The notes under the pieces: generated by a model
Told to the model about the DNA's origin: nothing
What the model saw: the letters and a program-made list of their open reading frames with translations, nothing else
Databases searched by the model: none
In this document: positions 8,071-18,777 of the stretch, piece after piece
How positions within the stretch are numbered: position 1 is the stretch's first letter
How the letters are laid out: each line of letters opens with the position of its first letter
Program-made: the position numbers and the translations under genes
DNA from: Mesorhizobium sp. LHD-90
Lineage (GTDB): Bacteria > Pseudomonadota > Alphaproteobacteria > Rhizobiales > Rhizobiaceae
Reading direction: 5' to 3'
Length of the DNA stretch: 46,371 nt
NCBI RefSeq assembly: GCF_030929505.1
Contig: NZ_JAVFVV010000031.1
Coordinates: forward strand, 1 to 46,371

Positions 8071-9270
8071 TCAAGAAGCCGTTGGCCGGCGCACCATCCC
8101 CAACAGCACCATGCCGGCCGCCGCGACGGCGATCATCGCCCAAAAGCCGAACACGCCGAAAGCCGCGTAGAGCGGTCCTGACAGCAGGGTGAAGGCTGCC
8201 ATCGAAAAGCCGGTGGCGAAGAAGGCGATGCCTTGCGCCGCACCCGTCCGCTCCTCCGGCACCGTCTCGACGATGAGTTTCTGCACGCCGATCAGGATCA
8301 AGGCGGTCGAGAAAGCATGCAGCGACTGGATCGCGAAGAAGCCGGCGACGCCGATTCCCGAAGGCCAGATCAGCGGAAAGGCCAGCCATCGCAGCACCGC
8401 GCCTGCGCCGGCCAGCGCCAGCAGAAAAGTCGCCGGGCGCCGCGAGAACACACGCGTGAAGAACAGGAACATCAGCACTTCGGCCGCGACCGCCCAGGCC
8501 CACAGCAACCCCACCGTCGTGTCGCCGACGCCGATCGACTTCCAGTAGATCGAAACGAAACTGTAAAGGAAGGCGTGGCTGCCATTGATGAGGCCTGCGC
8601 CGCCGACGACCAGCACGAAATAGCGGTTGAGCAGCTTCGGTCCGGCGTCCTGGATATCCACCGCCGACAGCGGCGAGGCCTTTCGCGGTCGGCCTAGCCT
8701 CGGCGCCAGCAACGAGACCAGCAGCGTCACCACCAGCGAGGCCGAGATGATCGCCGGCACCGCCTGCTCGCTGGTCAGCGACAGGATAACCCCGCCGCCG
8801 AGATTGCCGCACAGGAAGGCGAACGAACCCCAGATGCGCATGCGCGTATAGTTCGAACCGAAACGCCGGACACCTGACAGCGCCAGCGAATCGGCGAGCG
8901 GCGAATGCGGCGTCCACGCCACCGCCAGCGCCAGCGAGACCGCAAGCACGACCAGGTAGGTCGGCTTGAGGAAAAAACCCAGCGAAGCCAAAAGGGCGGA
9001 CGCGGCCAGCAGGATCAGCACATTGGCGCGGTCCTTCGCCTCGTCGGCCATGGCGGTGATGAACGGCGTGGTCACCACGCGCAGGAACATCGGTGCCGAC
9101 AGAATCACCGCGATCTCCTCGGCGCCAAAACCGTTGCCTTCCAGCCAGAGCGGGAAATACGGAAGGTGGATGGCCTGCGGCACGAAGATGGCCGCGAAGA
9201 TCAGCGATATCCGAAGCTCGAAATGTCGCGGCTTGACGCGTTGTTCGGGAGAAAGCGCTGGCAGGGGCAT
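8071..9270 (-). CDS. MFS transporter (MFS_1-like / HcaT-type)
   Basis: A 399-residue protein with about 12 hydrophobic segments. The opening segment FVPQAIHLPYFPLWLEGNG and later SLHAFSTALILIGVQKLIVE and GAAQGIAFFATGFSM resemble the MFS_1-like group (nucleoside:H+ symporter and 3-phenylpropionate transporter HcaT relatives). The substrate cannot be assigned. It converges on dgcA with about 55 bp between them, so it may not be linked to glutamate metabolism. Confidence 0.85.
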   Translation of the reverse strand: MPLPALSPEQRVKPRHFELRISLIFAAIFVPQAIHLPYFPLWLEGNGFGAEEIAVILSAPMFLRVVTTPFITAMADEAKDRANVLILLAASALLASLGFFLKPTYLVVLAVSLALAVAWTPHSPLADSLALSGVRRFGSNYTRMRIWGSFAFLCGNLGGGVILSLTSEQAVPAIISASLVVTLLVSLLAPRLGRPRKASPLSAVDIQDAGPKLLNRYFVLVVGGAGLINGSHAFLYSFVSIYWKSIGVGDTTVGLLWAWAVAAEVLMFLFFTRVFSRRPATFLLALAGAGAVLRWLAFPLIWPSGIGVAGFFAIQSLHAFSTALILIGVQKLIVETVPEERTGAAQGIAFFATGFSMAAFTLLSGPLYAAFGVFGFWAMIAVAAAGMVLLGMVRRPTAS

Positions 9271-9696
9271 TTTTCAGGGCAACGTCCGGCCGGAGATTTG
9301 GGCCGAACGGCCGCTCCGGATGCCTCGGCCATAGCATGCCGGCCGGAAGCCGCCCAACGGATGATTGGCTTGAGGACCAACTCCATAACCGCTGTGGCGG
9401 AATGGCCACGCCGGTGTCGCGAAGCAAGGGCCCTCGCCTTCCGGGAGAAACTCCTCCGCTTCCTCCGCGAGCAGTGGTCTCTCGCAACCGCGCCGCAACG
9501 AAAAATGCTCTGCCGGGAAACCTTCTCATGCGAAAACCAAGCGCGCGGGCCGAAAAAAGCGGTGAAAAAGAAGCCTGCCGCGCGATTTCCGGGGCATCAT
9601 CCTGCTAGGCTATTGAAATCGCTTCAACTTCCGGACTTCACGCGAGTTCGCGCGGCTCCGGGACGCCTTGGATTTCAATGACTTAGGCCATCGGGG
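9271..9696. other. Intergenic region with no recognisable gene
   Basis: This 426-bp stretch lies upstream of the MFS gene and downstream of the LpxH-like gene, both on the minus strand. Short frames exist but none has convincing composition or a ribosome binding site. An inverted pair ATTGAAAT (9613-9620) and ATTTCAAT (9671-9678) encloses a CGCGA/TCGCG stem near 9642-9654; this could help end the LpxH-like transcript but lacks a T tract. No tRNA fold was found. Confidence 0.5.
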
Positions 9697-10518
9697 TCAG
9701 GCCGCCTCCACGACCGCACCCCCTTCAATGACGCGCGGTTTGAATCCGGTGCCCGTCGGCGCAACCACCAGCACATGCGGCCAACGTAATATTTCCAGAG
9801 ATCCGTCGAAATGTTCGACCACAGCCGTGCAGCTTTCCACCCAATCTCCCGTGTTTATGTAAGTAACGTCTTCAAATCTTTCGATCAATGCATGGTGGAT
9901 ATGGCCGCATATCACGCCATCGACTTCCGACCGGCGAGCCTCTTCACTCAGAACTTTCTGGAAAGCGCCAATGAAATTCACTGCCTTCTTGACCTTCACC
10001 TTCGCCCAGGACGAGAATGACCAGTACGGCAGCCCGAGCGTGCGCCGCACCCGGAACACTACCCGGTTCACCGAAACGGCAAAATCGTAAGCCCGATCAC
10101 CAAGATAGGCCAGCCAACGAACGTTGTGCACGATGGTGTCGAATTGGTCCCCGTGGATCACCAGGAAGCGTTTTCCATCCGCCGTTTCATGAATCGCCCG
10201 GTCGCTGACGACGATCCCGCCGAAGTGCGTCCCCTGGAATTGCCGGAGAAATTCGTCATGATTTCCAGCCACATAGAAGATGTTGACGCCCTTGCGCGCC
10301 TGCCGCAGCAGCTTCTGCACCACGTCGTTGTGCGCCTGCGGCCAGTGCCAGGCCCGGCGCAGCCGCCAGCCGTCGACGATATCCCCGACGAGGTAAATCG
10401 TCTCCGCCTCGTGGTGCCGCAAAAAGTCGATCAAAAACTCGGCCTTAGCCGCTTTCGAGCCGAGATGCAGGTCGGAGATGAAAAGTGTCCGGTACCTGCG
10501 GGGTGCTGTTTCGGACAT
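9697..10518 (-). CDS. LpxH-like metallophosphoesterase (UDP-2,3-diacylglucosamine diphosphatase family)
   Basis: The calcineurin-type metallophosphoesterase motifs appear in order: ISDLHLG, YLVGDIVDGW, VAGNHDEF, VIHGDQFD and VICGHIHHA. With the start at ATG 10518 (MSETAPRRYR) it has 273 residues; an ATG at 10551 would add 11 residues without better signals. The family hydrolyses UDP-2,3-diacylglucosamine to lipid X in lipid A synthesis. Many alphaproteobacteria use the unrelated LpxI for that step, so the role here may differ. The gene is divergent from the SDR gene. Confidence 0.85.
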   Translation of the reverse strand: MSETAPRRYRTLFISDLHLGSKAAKAEFLIDFLRHHEAETIYLVGDIVDGWRLRRAWHWPQAHNDVVQKLLRQARKGVNIFYVAGNHDEFLRQFQGTHFGGIVVSDRAIHETADGKRFLVIHGDQFDTIVHNVRWLAYLGDRAYDFAVSVNRVVFRVRRTLGLPYWSFSSWAKVKVKKAVNFIGAFQKVLSEEARRSEVDGVICGHIHHALIERFEDVTYINTGDWVESCTAVVEHFDGSLEILRWPHVLVVAPTGTGFKPRVIEGGAVVEAA

Positions 10519-10641
10519 GACCGCCTGGTCCTGTTGCTGCATGCGCGCCAATGCCCAGATTCATGCAACACGCGTATGACGGTTGCGGTTTTGGCGTGCC
10601 CCGCTATAGGGTGCGCGCCACTGGAATGGAGGGTAAGCAGC

Positions 10642-11421
10642 ATGGATCTGGGCATTCGTGGGCGCAAAGCGATTGTCTGCGCATCCAGCAAGGGACTTGG
10701 AAAGGGCTGCGCCCTGGCGTTGGCGGAGAACGGCGTCGACCTGGTCGTCAACGGCCGCAACGCGGCGATTCTGTCCGATACCGCGTCCGAAATTCGCAAC
10801 CGCTTCGATGTCGAAGTGATTGAAATCGCGGGCGATGTCGCCGATCCTGCAGTCCAGAAGGCGCTGCTCGCCGCCTGCCCGGATCCCGACATTCTGGTCA
10901 ACAACAACGGCGGCCCGCCCTTCCGCGATTTCCGTGAGCTCGACCGCGAAGCTATCCTGAAAGGCGTCACCAACAACATGGTCGCGCCGTTCGAGTTGAT
11001 CAAGGCTGTCATCGACGGTATGGCGGCGCGCCGCTTCGGCCGCATCGTCAACATCACTTCCCTATCGGTCTATATGCCGCTGCAAGGACTCGACCTGTCG
11101 TCGGCTGCCCGCGCCGGTCTGACCTCGTTCCTGGCCGGCATCGCGCGCGGGGTGGCGGACAAGAACGTCACCATAAACAACATGTTGCCGGGAAAACTTG
11201 ACACCGATCGGCTGCGCGGGCCGCACGAGCCCGGCGTACCGGAAGATCCGGAGGCGGCGCGCCTGCGCAAGCAGCGACTCGCGGCGGACATACCTGCGAA
11301 GCGCTTGGGGACACCGGAGGAATTCGGCCAGATCTGCGCCTTCCTATGCTCCGTCCATGCCGGCTATCTGACCGGGCAGAACATTCCCGTCGACGGCGGT
11401 ACTTATGTGAGCGCTTTCTGA
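10642..11421 (+). CDS. SDR-family protein lacking the canonical catalytic Tyr and Lys
   Basis: The 259-residue protein starts at ATG 10642 after a GGAGGG ribosome binding site; a longer frame upstream overlaps the divergent gene and is discarded. A Rossmann fold is evident: CASSKGLGKG (13-22) in place of TGxxxGxG, NGR at 38-40 and NNNGG (87-91). The active site is altered: after S140/S142 the expected YxxxK reads SSAAR (153-157), so Tyr is replaced by Ser and Lys by Arg. This agrees with the BKR-like SDR subgroup described as having imperfect NAD-binding and catalytic motifs. It is often annotated 3-oxoacyl-ACP reductase; whether it is a reductase is uncertain. Confidence 0.87.
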   Translation: MDLGIRGRKAIVCASSKGLGKGCALALAENGVDLVVNGRNAAILSDTASEIRNRFDVEVIEIAGDVADPAVQKALLAACPDPDILVNNNGGPPFRDFRELDREAILKGVTNNMVAPFELIKAVIDGMAARRFGRIVNITSLSVYMPLQGLDLSSAARAGLTSFLAGIARGVADKNVTINNMLPGKLDTDRLRGPHEPGVPEDPEAARLRKQRLAADIPAKRLGTPEEFGQICAFLCSVHAGYLTGQNIPVDGGTYVSAF

Positions 11422-11483
11422 AAAGCGTGATTTGCATCGCCTAGCGGCGGCTAGAAGGAACTCGAGGAACGGCGGTCACGGGC

Positions 11484-13802
<2,319 letters not shown>

Positions 13803-13815
13803 GCCAGGCGATACC

Positions 13816-13837
13816 GCGGCCGTCAGGCCGCCTTTTC
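13816..13837 (+). terminator. Terminator after the malic enzyme gene
   Basis: A 6-bp GC stem GCGGCC (13816-13821) / GGCCGC (13826-13831) with loop GTCA is followed by CTTTTCC. It overlaps the last codons of the convergent scaffold protein gene. Confidence 0.5.
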
Positions 13838-14269
13838 CGCCTGCTTGCGTTCGATCTGGCCTATGGCGTCGACGACCGCATCGAAGGTGAGCATGGTCGA
13901 GGCGTGCCGGGCCCTGTAGTCGCGCACCGGCTCCAGATATTTCAGGTCGGCGAAGCGGCCGTCCGGCGGCGCGCCGTTTTCCTTCAGCATCTTCAGCATC
14001 GCCTTGCGCACGGCGCGCAACTCGTCGGCCGTCGCGCCGACGACATGCTCCGCCATGATCGCCGAAGACGCCTGCCCCAGCGCGCAGGCTTTCACGTCAT
14101 GTGCAAAATCGGTGACGACGCCGTCATGCATCATAAGATCGACGGTCACCGTCGAGCCGCACAATTTTGAATGCGCCCTGGCGCTGGCGTCGGGATGCGG
14201 CAGTCGGCCGATACGGCCGATATTGCCGGCAAAACCCAGGATTTTCGCATTGTAGACGTCGTCAATCAT
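13823..14269 (-). CDS. IscU/SufU-like iron-sulfur cluster assembly scaffold protein
   Basis: The 148-residue protein has the NifU_N fold pattern: MIDDVYNAKILGFAGNIGRIG, then C37 (KLCGSTV) and C62 in VKACALGQASSAIMAEHV. IscU-type scaffolds use three Cys. The third expected position, near residue 122 in YRARHASTMLTF, has no Cys, a feature of the shorter rhizobial homologues. It may therefore carry clusters or zinc differently from IscU, or act in Fe-S trafficking. The gene is divergent from folE; this iscU-like/folE/hisI neighbourhood is familiar in Mesorhizobium relatives. Confidence 0.85.
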   Translation of the reverse strand: MIDDVYNAKILGFAGNIGRIGRLPHPDASARAHSKLCGSTVTVDLMMHDGVVTDFAHDVKACALGQASSAIMAEHVVGATADELRAVRKAMLKMLKENGAPPDGRFADLKYLEPVRDYRARHASTMLTFDAVVDAIGQIERKQAEKAA

Positions 14270-14691
14270 CGTTTACGTCCGCATCGGGCCGCTTGATCGC
14301 GCGGCGCAAGCTTGTTCGCAACCAATATAGGGGCTGGCATCGCCGGCTGCACACGGAATCTCGGCCGCGCGCCCTGCCGGCTCATCCGCTCATCGAGCAT
14401 CGGCCCGACAGGTCACTGTATCCTGACTCCGTCGCCGCCGGGTGGAAGCTGCATCCGTTCCGTTTCCGGCTGCAACAGAGCCGTTGCAAATCGTCTCCCG
14501 GCCGGCGGAATCCCGATACGTTTTTGCGCTTTGCTGTCAGTTGACGAACGCTGTGTACCAAGGGAGTGTCTTTCATTCGCCCGCCTCGCCCTTATATAAT
14601 GGCCTGTCCGGATATGGCGACCAACGCCGGCATCCGGACAAGCCGTCACGCCATTTTTCGGACACCGCAGGGTCAGGTGGCCGCGAAAGGC
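14270..14691. other. Intergenic region upstream of the folE leader
   Basis: About 420 bp between divergent genes with no credible coding frame. A TATAAT (14594-14599, in CTTATATAATGG) sits about 150 bp upstream of folE and could be the -10 of its promoter; no clear -35 lies 17 bp before it, so the assignment is weak. The distance would give a transcript leader long enough to carry the riboswitch-like structure at 14692-14740. Confidence 0.4.
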
Positions 14692-14740
14692 AGTGGTCCG
14701 TTTAACTCGTCGCCCCGTAAGTGGGCGGCTACGGGAGACT
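14692..14740 (+). promoter_or_regulatory. Probable THF-II riboswitch (folE RNA motif)
   Basis: A structured leader lies immediately before folE. The stem CCCGTA (14714-14719) / TACGGG (14730-14735) encloses the 10-nt loop AGTGGGCGGC, and the right arm contains the GGGAG Shine-Dalgarno (14733-14737) nine bases before the ATG. So the stem hides the ribosome binding site. The THF-II class (former folE motif, Alphaproteobacteria, binds tetrahydrofolate) is known exactly in this position. Assignment is from position and architecture; I could not score it against the covariance model. Confidence 0.6.
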
Positions 14741-14746
14741 CCTTTC

Positions 14747-15385
14747 ATGGACGCCGTCGTCAAGAAGATCATGCCGCGCTCCGACTACATGGACAAACCG
14801 GAGACGCACCGCCCCAGCCAGGCCGAGGTCGAGGCCGCCGTGCTCACCCTGCTGCGCTGGACCGGCGACAATCCGGACCGCGAGGGACTGAAGGATACGC
14901 CGAAACGCGTGGCGAAGGCCTATCTGGAAATCTTCAACGGCTACGACATGTGCCCGGCCGAGGAACTCGGCCGCACCTTCGAGGAAGTGGCCGGCTACGA
15001 CGATCTGGTGATCGTGCGCGACATCCAGTTCCATTCGCATTGCGAGCACCACATGGTGCCGATCATCGGCAAGGCGCATGTCGGCTACCTGCCGGACGGC
15101 AAGGTGGTCGGCCTGTCGAAGATTGCCCGCGTCGTCGACATTTTTGCGCATCGCCTGCAGACGCAGGAGGCGCTGACCGCGCAGATCGCCGGCGTCATCC
15201 AGGAGGTGCTCAACCCGCGCGGGGTTGCCGTGATGATCGAAGCCGAGCATATGTGCATGGCGATACGCGGCATCCGCAAGCAGGGTTCCACGACCCTGAC
15301 GTCCACCTTCACCGGCACGTTCAAGGACAGTCCCGAGGAACAGATCCGGTTCTTGACAATGGTCCGGGGAGGCTATGGGAACTAG
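14747..15385 (+). CDS. folE: GTP cyclohydrolase I FolE
   Basis: The 212-residue enzyme converts GTP to 7,8-dihydroneopterin triphosphate, the first step of folate synthesis. Zinc ligands are visible: C99 and H102 ([10 protein letters not shown]) and C170 ([10 protein letters not shown]). Other family marks include [17 protein letters not shown] and [12 protein letters not shown] 14747 has the GGGAG site that lies inside the leader stem. A frame extending further 5' would add 18 residues translated from the riboswitch region and is rejected. Transcribed in one direction with hisI, 35 bp downstream; both encoded enzymes are cyclohydrolases. Confidence 0.95.
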   Translation: MDAVVKKIMPRSDYMDKPETHRPSQAEVEAAVLTLLRWTGDNPDREGLKDTPKRVAKAYLEIFNGYDMCPAEELGRTFEEVAGYDDLVIVRDIQFHSHCEHHMVPIIGKAHVGYLPDGKVVGLSKIARVVDIFAHRLQTQEALTAQIAGVIQEVLNPRGVAVMIEAEHMCMAIRGIRKQGSTTLTSTFTGTFKDSPEEQIRFLTMVRGGYGN

Positions 15386-15388
15386 CTC

Positions 15389-15420
15389 CCGGTGCATCAC
15401 CGGCTTCAGAGGAGCCGGTG
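15389..15420 (+). promoter_or_regulatory. Two-state hairpin at the hisI ribosome binding site
   Basis: Three copies of one complementary unit lie in the folE-hisI spacer: CCGGTG (15389-15394), CACCGG (15398-15403) and CCGGTG (15415-15420). The middle can pair with the first (6 bp, 3-nt loop) or, extended to CACCGGCT, with AGCCGGTG (15413-15420; 8 bp, 7-nt loop TCAGAGG). The second stem places the AGAGG ribosome binding sequence in its loop and ends directly at the hisI ATG. Confidence 0.6.
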
Positions 15421-15864
15421 ATGCCGGATTTTCCAAAACCCTCTTCCGACAAGCGCCTGCTGGAGGGCGGCGCGATTTTCTCGCCCCGCTTTGACGCGGC
15501 GGGGCTGGTCACCGCCGTCGTCACCGACGCGGATAACGGCACGCTGCTTATGGTCGCGCATATGAACACGGAGGCCTTGTCGCGAACGATCGAGACGGGC
15601 ATTGCCCATTTCTGGTCACGTTCTCGTGCGTCACTCTGGAAAAAAGGGGAGACGTCGGGCAATTTTCTAAGAGTCACTGAAATGCGGGCCGATTGCGATC
15701 AGGATGCGATCTGGCTGCGCGTGAAAGTGGCGGGGGACGGCGCAACTTGTCACACCGGCAGACGTTCCTGCTTTTATAGGGTTGTGGACTACACGGACGG
15801 GGAAGTGAGCCTCCGCGACGACGGCAGTGCTGTGTTGAGCAGCGCGCCGCATACGCATGGTTAG
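15421..15864 (+). CDS. hisI: Phosphoribosyl-AMP cyclohydrolase HisI
   Basis: The 147-residue protein catalyses the third step of histidine synthesis, opening the purine ring of phosphoribosyl-AMP. Family motifs are present: [10 protein letters not shown], a [18 protein letters not shown] segment, metal-binding [11 protein letters not shown], and [11 protein letters not shown] with the conserved Cys pair. It is the stand-alone form without the HisE pyrophosphohydrolase domain. ATG 15421 directly follows an 8-bp hairpin whose loop holds the ribosome binding sequence. The frame remains open far upstream through folE but that part is not coding. Confidence 0.93.
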   Translation: MPDFPKPSSDKRLLEGGAIFSPRFDAAGLVTAVVTDADNGTLLMVAHMNTEALSRTIETGIAHFWSRSRASLWKKGETSGNFLRVTEMRADCDQDAIWLRVKVAGDGATCHTGRRSCFYRVVDYTDGEVSLRDDGSAVLSSAPHTHG

Positions 15865-15958
15865 CTGGCATATCGTTTTCCGCTTCCGGGTTCTGGTCCT
15901 TCATGCTTTCGATACGGCCTGCGCCGTATAAGTGTGGTTGGGAGACTGGGAGTTGAAC

Positions 15959-16930
15959 ATGCTCGAATGGGCGTCGTTCAGGAACAGGGCCGAGACGGGA
16001 GACGCAGGCGGTGGCCTGCCGAGCGCGCCCAAGAATGAGCCGGCGCCGGTCAAGAAGTCCGGCATCGCGCTGGCACTCGGCGGAGGCGCCGCGCGCGGCT
16101 GGGCCCATATCGGCGTACTCAGGGCCCTGGACGAGGCCGGCATCGAGATCAACATGATCGCCGGCACGTCGATCGGCGCACTAGTCGGCGGCTGCTACCT
16201 GGCCGGCAAGCTCGACCAGATCGAAGAATTCGCCCGCAGCCTGACCAAGCGGCGCATCTTCGGCCTGCTGGATTTCCATTTCGGCGGCAACGGCCTGTTC
16301 GGCGGCATGAAACTCGACGCCCGCATGCAGGAGCATTTGAACGGCACGCGTTTCGAAGACCTGCCGAAACCTTTCGTCTGCGTGGCGGCCGAAATCCGCA
16401 CCGGCCATGAAATCTGGCTTTCCAGCGGCGCGCTGATCACCGCCATGCGCGCTTCCTATGCGCTGCCCGGCGTGTTCGAGCCGGTGACCGCCAACAAGCG
16501 CGTGCTGGTCGACGGCGCGCTGGTCAATCCGGTGCCGGTGTCGGTCTGCCGCGCCTACGAGCAGCCGCTGGTGGTGGCTGTCAACCTGCACTACGACCTG
16601 TTCGGCCGGGCAGCGGTAATCAAACACAGCGCCGGCGAACTGGTGGTCGAGACCGACGGCCATTCGCGCATGCGCGGTGGCGGCCGGGAGGCCCGGCTCG
16701 GCATCAGCGGCGTGATGGTCGAGGCCTTCAACATCATCCAGGACCGCATTTCGCGGGCACGGCTGGCCGGCGACCCGCCAGATCTTTCGCTGCAGCCGAA
16801 ACTCGGCCATATCGGCCTGTCGGAATTCCACCGCGCCGACGAGTCGATCCGCATCGGCTACGAGACGACGAAGGAGCGCATCGGTGAGCTTGTGCGGCTG
16901 CAGTCGGTGCTGGAGGAAACCCAGGTCTAA
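15959..16930 (+). CDS. Patatin-like phospholipase (RssA-type)
   Basis: The 323-residue serine lipid hydrolase has the oxyanion motif GGGAARG (41-47), nucleophile elbow GTSIG (S71) and DGA with D185, which form the Ser-Asp dyad of patatins. GGGAARGWAHIGVLRALDEAGI is the classic bacterial RssA-like opening. There is no signal peptide, so it is probably cytoplasmic or membrane-associated. ATG 15959 with GGGAG upstream is preferred over a GTG at 15932. It follows hisI by 94 bp in the same direction. The substrate is unknown, likely phospholipid acyl esters. Confidence 0.9.
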   Translation: MLEWASFRNRAETGDAGGGLPSAPKNEPAPVKKSGIALALGGGAARGWAHIGVLRALDEAGIEINMIAGTSIGALVGGCYLAGKLDQIEEFARSLTKRRIFGLLDFHFGGNGLFGGMKLDARMQEHLNGTRFEDLPKPFVCVAAEIRTGHEIWLSSGALITAMRASYALPGVFEPVTANKRVLVDGALVNPVPVSVCRAYEQPLVVAVNLHYDLFGRAAVIKHSAGELVVETDGHSRMRGGGREARLGISGVMVEAFNIIQDRISRARLAGDPPDLSLQPKLGHIGLSEFHRADESIRIGYETTKERIGELVRLQSVLEETQV

Positions 16931-16986
16931 TCGTCCGGTCCTGGGATGCTCCGGCGTCCTTCGACCTCCGTTGCCGTGGGCCCGCG

Positions 16987-18777
16987 TCAGAGCGCGCTTG
17001 GCGCCGCATCGACCACCCTGAACTGTACGCTGCGGGCACCGTTCCAGTAGTTCGGCTGGACCTGGCCGGCGACATGGATGCGGTTGCCGCGGTTCTTGCC
17101 CAGAAATTCACCGAGATCGCTGCCGGCGGCGCGGAAGGCAATGGCCTGGATCGAACCGCCGGCGTCGGAACGCAGGTCGAGCCTGAGATGCGTGCTGCCG
17201 ACCGGCCGCAGATCGCGCAACTGGTGGCGCGGCAGCACAAACAGCGGCGGCGGGTAGCCCGAGCCGAACGGCCCCGCCTGCTCCAGCGCGTCGAGCAAGC
17301 CCTGGGTCGCGCCGTCGGCCGAAAGCGCGGCGTCGATCAGCAGGCTCTCTTCGTCACGCAGCCGCGCCACCTCGGTCGCCGCCCGCTCCTCGAAAAAGGC
17401 GCGCAGCTCACCCAGTTTTGCGCGCTGCACGGTGATGCCGGCCGCCATGGCGTGGCCGCCGCCCTTGTCGATCAAGCCCAGCGCGAAGGCATCGCGCACC
17501 AGCCGGCCCAGGTCGAAACCCGGCACCGAGCGGCCCGAGCCGGTGCCAACGCCGTTGGCGTTGAAGGCAATGGCAAAGGTCGGACGCCGTGCATGGTCCT
17601 TCAGCCGCGAAGCAAGCAGCCCGACGATGCCCGGATGCCAGCCATCGCTGCCGGTCACCAGCACAGCCGGCCCGGCGCCGCCGGCGAGTTCGGCATCGGC
17701 TTCGGCGCGCGCCTGGTCGAGCATCACCTGCTCCAGCGCCTGCCGCTCCTGGTTGAGCCGGTCGAGCACGGCGGCGATTTTTTCTGCCTCCACCGGATCG
17801 TCGGTCGCCAGCAGCCGGCTGCCGAGCGCAGCGTCGCCGATGCGGCCGCCGGCATTGATGCGCGGGCCGATCAGGAAGCCGAGATGAAAGGCGTTGACCG
17901 GCTCGCCGATGCGCGCGGACCGCGCCAACGCCGCCAGGCCGGCATTGCGCTGCTGGCGGATGGCGAGCAGGCCCTTGACGACAAAGGCGCGGTTGACGCC
18001 GGTCAGCGGCACCACGTCACAGACCGTCGCCAAAGCGACAAGGTCGAGCATGGCGAGCAGGTCGGGCTGCGACAGGCCGGGCTGGCGCGTGCGCAGCAAA
18101 CGCGCCGTCTGGACGAGCGCCAGGAAAACCACGCCTGCGGCGCACAGATGCCCCTGCCCCGACAGATCGTCCTCGCGGTTCGGGTTTACGATGGGGACAC
18201 CTTCTGGAAGCGCGCCGCCCACCTGATGGTGGTCGAGCACGACCACGTCCGCGCCTGCCTCGCGCGCCGCGGCGATCGAGACGGCGCTGTTTGTGCCGCA
18301 ATCGACGGTGACGATCAGGCTAGCGCCCCGCGCCACCAGCTCGCGCATCGCATCGAGGTTAGGGCCGTAACCCTCGAAAATCCGGTCAGGAATGTAGATT
18401 TCCGATTCGATGCCGAAATGCGCTAGAAACCGCTTCAGCAGCGCCGAGGACGCCGCGCCGTCGACGTCGTAGTCGCCGAAGATCGCCACTTTTTCGCGGC
18501 GAGTGACGGCATCGGCAAGCCGCGCCGCGCCAGCCTCCATATCGGTCAGTGTCGCGGGATCGGGCAGCAGGTCGCGGATAGTCGGATCGAGAAATTTTTC
18601 GACCGTCTCGGCCGGCACGTTGCGGCCGGCCAGCACGCGAGCCACTATATCCGGCACGCCATGGCCCTGCGCGATGGCGAGTGCTGACATTTCCTGCCGC
18701 TCGCTCAGCCGGTGCACCCAGGCGACGCCGGTCGCGGAGCGGCGTACCCCGAGGAACAGACGCTTTTCCGTCGTCAA
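16987..18777 (-). CDS. recJ: Single-stranded-DNA-specific exonuclease RecJ
   Basis: A 596-residue DHH-family 5'-3' exonuclease acting in RecF recombination, mismatch repair and base-excision repair. The metal motifs are DYDVDG (102-107), VDCGTNS (158-164) and DHHQ (182-185), followed by a DHHA1 segment with GSGRSVPGFDLG and KGGGHAMAAG, and a C-terminal OB-like region. Length and motif order are normal. Its ATG overlaps the end of glpX by four bases, so the two are translationally coupled. Confidence 0.95.
   Translation of the reverse strand: MTTEKRLFLGVRRSATGVAWVHRLSERQEMSALAIAQGHGVPDIVARVLAGRNVPAETVEKFLDPTIRDLLPDPATLTDMEAGAARLADAVTRREKVAIFGDYDVDGAASSALLKRFLAHFGIESEIYIPDRIFEGYGPNLDAMRELVARGASLIVTVDCGTNSAVSIAAAREAGADVVVLDHHQVGGALPEGVPIVNPNREDDLSGQGHLCAAGVVFLALVQTARLLRTRQPGLSQPDLLAMLDLVALATVCDVVPLTGVNRAFVVKGLLAIRQQRNAGLAALARSARIGEPVNAFHLGFLIGPRINAGGRIGDAALGSRLLATDDPVEAEKIAAVLDRLNQERQALEQVMLDQARAEADAELAGGAGPAVLVTGSDGWHPGIVGLLASRLKDHARRPTFAIAFNANGVGTGSGRSVPGFDLGRLVRDAFALGLIDKGGGHAMAAGITVQRAKLGELRAFFEERAATEVARLRDEESLLIDAALSADGATQGLLDALEQAGPFGSGYPPPLFVLPRHQLRDLRPVGSTHLRLDLRSDAGGSIQAIAFRAAGSDLGEFLGKNRGNRIHVAGQVQPNYWNGARSVQFRVVDAAPSAL

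Noticed and set aside
9388-9470. A tRNA-like stretch (GTGGCGGAATGGCC...) upstream of the MFS gene
   Set aside because: It does not fold into a cloverleaf and lacks a TTCGA T-loop; only a short resemblance to tRNA-Leu.
9529-9606. A 26-codon frame starting MRKPSARAEK and a Lys-rich frame in another phase
   Set aside because: No ribosome binding site and random-looking composition.
10126-10641. An N-terminal extension of the SDR frame by 172 codons
   Set aside because: It lies antisense to the LpxH-like gene, and a good ribosome binding site precedes ATG 10642.
14566-15420. A long frame joined to hisI through folE
   Set aside because: It is the out-of-phase shadow of folE and its leader; hisI orthologues start near 15421.
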